Shown piece by piece: positions 58,145 to 60,350 of a DNA stretch of 60,350 nucleotides. The stretch spans positions 1 through 60,350 of the forward strand of contig DATMBC010000029.1 of the NCBI GenBank assembly GCA_035559435.1. Reading direction: 5' to 3'. The position numbers were made by a program, and so were the translations under genes. The notes under the pieces are model-generated. The model did not search any database. It saw nothing but the letters and a program-made list of their open reading frames with translations, and had not been told where the DNA came from. The stretch's first letter is position 1; every line of letters begins with the position of its first letter. Source of the DNA: a bacterium (GTDB lineage Bacteria > Zixibacteria > MSB-5A5 > WJJR01).

Positions 58145-59365
58145 TTGGCAACGTTGAAGACTCAGACGACCATCACGCCGGCCGACCTGTTTGACAAGTG
58201 CCGGCAGTTCACCACCGCCCGGGAAGTCATGGCGATGGGGATTTACCCGTATTTCCGCGTCATCTCCTCCGCGCCGGGGACCGTGGTCACGGTCGACGGC
58301 AAGGAATTGCTGATGATCGGCTCCAACAACTACCTGGGACTGACCAATCATCCCAAGGTGGTGGAGGCGGCCGCCGAGGCGGCGCGCAAGTTCGGGTCGG
58401 GATGCACCGGGTCGCGCTTCCTCAATGGCACGCTGGATTTGCATGTCGAGCTGGAGCACCGGCTGGCGAAATTCATGAAGCGGCCGGCGGCGCTGGTCTT
58501 CTCGACCGGCTTCCAGACCAATCTCGGTACCATCTCCTGCCTGGTCGGACGCAACGACACGATTTACGCGGACCGATCCAATCACGCGTCGCTGGTGGAC
58601 GGGTGCCGTTTGTCGTTCGGACGGACGGTCAAGTTTGCGCACAACGACATGGCCGATCTGGAGCGGGTGCTGACCAACACGGTCAACGGCGGCGGACGGC
58701 TGATCGTGGTCGACGGCGTCTTTTCGATGGAAGGCGACATCGTCAAACTGCCCGACGTGATCCGTCTGGCCCGCGCGCACGGAGCGCGGGTGATGGTCGA
58801 TGACGCGCATTCGATCGGCGTTCTGGGCGAGGGCGGCCGCGGCACGGCCGAGCATTTCGGCCTGATCGACGAAACCGACATCGTGATGGGGACATTCTCA
58901 AAGTCGTTTGCGTCGCTGGGCGGCTTCATCGCGGCCGAAGAGGATGTCATCCACTACATCAAGCACTTCTCGCGCGAACTCATCTTTTCGGCCTCGATGC
59001 CGCCGGCCTCGGTGGCCTCCTGCATAGCCGCGCTCGACATCATCGAAAGCGAACCGGAACGCCGGACGCGTTTGTGGGAGATCACCCACCGCATGCACCG
59101 CGAGTTCCGGCAACTGGGCTTCGACATTGGCACGACCGAGACGCCGATCATTCCGATCCTGGTGGGCGACGACATTCTCACCTTTCGATTCTGGCGCGAA
59201 CTGACCGACGCCGGGCTGTTCACCAATCCGGTGGTCTCCCCTGCCGTGCCGCCCGGGCAGGCACTGATCCGCACATCGTACACCGCCACGCATACCGACG
59301 AACAACTCGATTTCGTGCTCGAGACATTCGCGAAGATCGGGCGGAAGTTGGGCGTAATCTCGTAA
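58145..59365 (+). CDS. spt: Serine palmitoyltransferase-type PLP enzyme (AOS family)
   Basis: The product of about 406 residues belongs to the alpha-oxoamine synthases (SPT, KBL, BioF). The stretch GCTGSRFLNGTLDLHVELEHRL is very like bacterial serine palmitoyltransferases. The PLP site is seen as DDAHSIGVLG (Asp219, His222) and the Schiff-base Lys253 in TFSKSFASLGGF. SPT joins serine and a fatty acyl-CoA (or acyl-ACP) to form 3-ketosphinganine. The start is uncertain: TTG at 58145 or 58154, with AAAGG shortly before; I see no ATG in a good place. An epimerase that could be CerR lies divergently. KBL or BioF activity is possible but less likely. Confidence 0.85.
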   Translation: MATLKTQTTITPADLFDKCRQFTTAREVMAMGIYPYFRVISSAPGTVVTVDGKELLMIGSNNYLGLTNHPKVVEAAAEAARKFGSGCTGSRFLNGTLDLHVELEHRLAKFMKRPAALVFSTGFQTNLGTISCLVGRNDTIYADRSNHASLVDGCRLSFGRTVKFAHNDMADLERVLTNTVNGGGRLIVVDGVFSMEGDIVKLPDVIRLARAHGARVMVDDAHSIGVLGEGGRGTAEHFGLIDETDIVMGTFSKSFASLGGFIAAEEDVIHYIKHFSRELIFSASMPPASVASCIAALDIIESEPERRTRLWEITHRMHREFRQLGFDIGTTETPIIPILVGDDILTFRFWRELTDAGLFTNPVVSPAVPPGQALIRTSYTATHTDEQLDFVLETFAKIGRKLGVIS

Positions 59366-59634
59366 TCGCGGCTGCGTCAGCTGCGTCAGGTTGCGTCAGG
59401 GGCTGACGCAGCGGCATTCTGCTGACGTCTAACGACTTCCACTGAATTGTCCAATATTAGACTGCGTCAGGTGACGCAGCGGCGCCTGAAATCCGACTCC
59501 GAACCGGACTTGTCCGCGCCTCTAACTCATTGTCCCATAATAGACCGTAAAAACAGGAATGAAGGCGATGTGATTGGCACGCGCTTAGATGCAAGGAGTC
59601 TCCTGGGCGCATGGGATGCGCCGGAGAGCCGTGG
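59366..59634. repeat. GCGTCAG repeat cluster and a 17-base direct repeat
   Basis: This gap holds GCGTCAG at 59374, 59383, 59393 and 59464. Inverted copies form two hairpins: TGCGTCAG/CTGACGCA (59392-59410) and CTGCGTCA/TGACGCAG (59462-59479). A 17-base direct repeat ATTGTCC(A/C)ATA(T/A)TAGAC occurs at 59446-59462 and 59529-59545 (15 of 17 match). No gene is convincing here. Confidence 0.7.
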
Positions 59635-60350
59635 ATGGAGACCCCGCTTGGACTAACCGGGAGCCGTCGCCTGATTGCACTCGCCTTGGCGGTGCTCTCG
59701 TGGCTGTGCGTTGCTGGATGCCCTGATTTCACCCTAGAGCGGTTCTGGGATTGCATCAGGGGTGTCATTCCGACTGTACCACCTTTGAATAACAAGCTCT
59801 GCCCAGGGGATTCAGGCGGTTCTCCCCCTCCGATATCAGAGCCGGATCCGGATGTTGATATTGAATGTGACGGGACAACGGTAGTTCGTGGCAGTGCCGG
59901 TGGCAGCGCCTCGGCCGCAGGCCGGATGGTGTGGGCGGCCCTGGAAAAAGATGGGCAGGTCTTCTTCCCGACCGGCGGGGTTAGTGTTCCCGAAGGGCCT
60001 TACCAAGTCACAGGATTGGAAGTGCGGGTTCCTTCGGGCACGCTGCCGGGAACGTACAATTATGTTCAGGTGCTCACTGACGGCTCTTCACCGGTCGGCG
60101 ACTTGACGAACTATCTGGCCATCAGCGAGCCCAAGCCAGTGCAAATCGGCGCGGCGGGGGTTGCGGCATTAGACTGTTTCCGCGTGCTGTACGGAGACTC
60201 CCTGACACTAAAGGCCAATGTGACTCCTTTCGGAGCGATAGCGATCACCGACCGCGGCACCGGCGAGTCCAGTGATCCGGGCATCAGTTGGCAGGCGGCC
60301 AACCCCAATGGTCTGCCCTCCGAGAGTCAATTCTTCGTGAATTTGGGCAA
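59635..60350 (+). CDS. Predicted lipoprotein, 3' end beyond the window
   Basis: An open frame runs from the ATG at 59635 (GGAGAG upstream) to the end of the window without a stop, so at least 238 residues. It has a lipoprotein signal: RRLIALALAVLSWLCVAGC with lipobox VAGC. The following part has many Pro and Cys (LCPGDSGGSPPPISEPDPD), then beta strands with YQVTGLEVRVPSGTLPGTYNYV, which resembles secreted adhesin or Ig-like domains. I do not recognise the family. Its base composition is lower in GC and it uses TTA, CTA and ATA codons that are rare in the neighbours, which may hint at transfer or relaxed selection. Confidence 0.75.
   Translation, partial: METPLGLTGSRRLIALALAVLSWLCVAGCPDFTLERFWDCIRGVIPTVPPLNNKLCPGDSGGSPPPISEPDPDVDIECDGTTVVRGSAGGSASAAGRMVWAALEKDGQVFFPTGGVSVPEGPYQVTGLEVRVPSGTLPGTYNYVQVLTDGSSPVGDLTNYLAISEPKPVQIGAAGVAALDCFRVLYGDSLTLKANVTPFGAIAITDRGTGESSDPGISWQAANPNGLPSESQFFVNLG

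Noticed and set aside
59374-59479. GCGTCAG units considered as a CRISPR array
   Set aside because: Units are only 7 bases, spacing is irregular and there are no unique spacers of constant length.
59447-59656. Short open frame of 69 codons between Spt and the lipoprotein
   Set aside because: It overlaps the repeats and the lipoprotein start, has no ribosome site and no family resemblance.

Overview
This is a GC-rich, densely coded bacterial chromosome segment of about 50 genes in compact operons. Several features point to a diderm (Gram-negative) bacterium: predicted lipoproteins with clear lipoboxes, an outer-membrane-type beta-barrel protein, an MlaD/MCE protein, separate SecD and SecF, sigma-54, and a sphingolipid-type serine palmitoyltransferase. 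The mix of genes (DUF4159/DUF4175 pair, Spt with an epimerase, HprK beside RpoN, regulator-type beta-propellers, a PASTA protein behind RsmB) suggests an uncultured lineage near the FCB group, but the sequence alone does not fix the phylum. I see no rRNA, tRNA, transposase, phage gene or CRISPR array.

Layout. 1-2,000 (minus): yicC-gmk-rpoZ. 2,057-5,797 (plus): RqcH/NFACT, a small membrane protein, then a MoaD/ThiS-like protein 2 bases from an Asp-box (BNR) propeller. 5,994-11,127 (minus): translation and SRP operon ffh-rpsP-rimM-trmD-rplS-SRPBCC-rnhB-yraN. 11,340-13,522 (minus): rsmB and a kinase-less PASTA protein. 13,645-17,633 (minus): purL and hutU. 17,992-26,542 (minus): secD, secF, cupin, DUF4159, a giant DUF4175-like coiled-coil protein and a lipoprotein. 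26,854-29,502 (plus): M16 peptidase. 30,119-33,278 (plus): SDR, a SelW-like selenoprotein, squalene/phytoene-synthase-like enzyme, beta-barrel protein and lipoprotein. 33,353-35,788 (minus): response regulator, mutM, orphan MalK-type ATPase. 35,943-38,188 (plus): phosphomannomutase and a tandem receiver protein. 38,185-49,554 (minus): rpoN-glpX-hpf-hprK-mlaD-ABC-ABC-suhB-kef. 49,832-57,960: PD40 propeller, DMT transporter, TPR-thioredoxin protein, then an overlapping set of four genes (epimerase, membrane protein, class V aminotransferase, propeller). 58,145 to the end (plus): Spt, a repeat-rich gap, and a lipoprotein that runs off the window.

The strongest hidden signal is at 30,925-31,146. 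A SelW/Rdx-family gene has an in-frame TGA exactly at the second position of its CxxC redox motif (CxxU), with a GC-rich hairpin about 16 bases downstream that fits a bacterial SECIS. Ordinary gene calling would miss or truncate it. It implies that the organism decodes UGA as selenocysteine, although no sel genes lie in this window.

Other points of interest are the divergent Spt/epimerase arrangement that could make ceramide-type lipids, the MoaD-BNR pair, the rpoN-glpX-hpf-hprK cluster, which has a Gly-to-Cys change in the metal motif of GlpX, and several families of intergenic palindromes.
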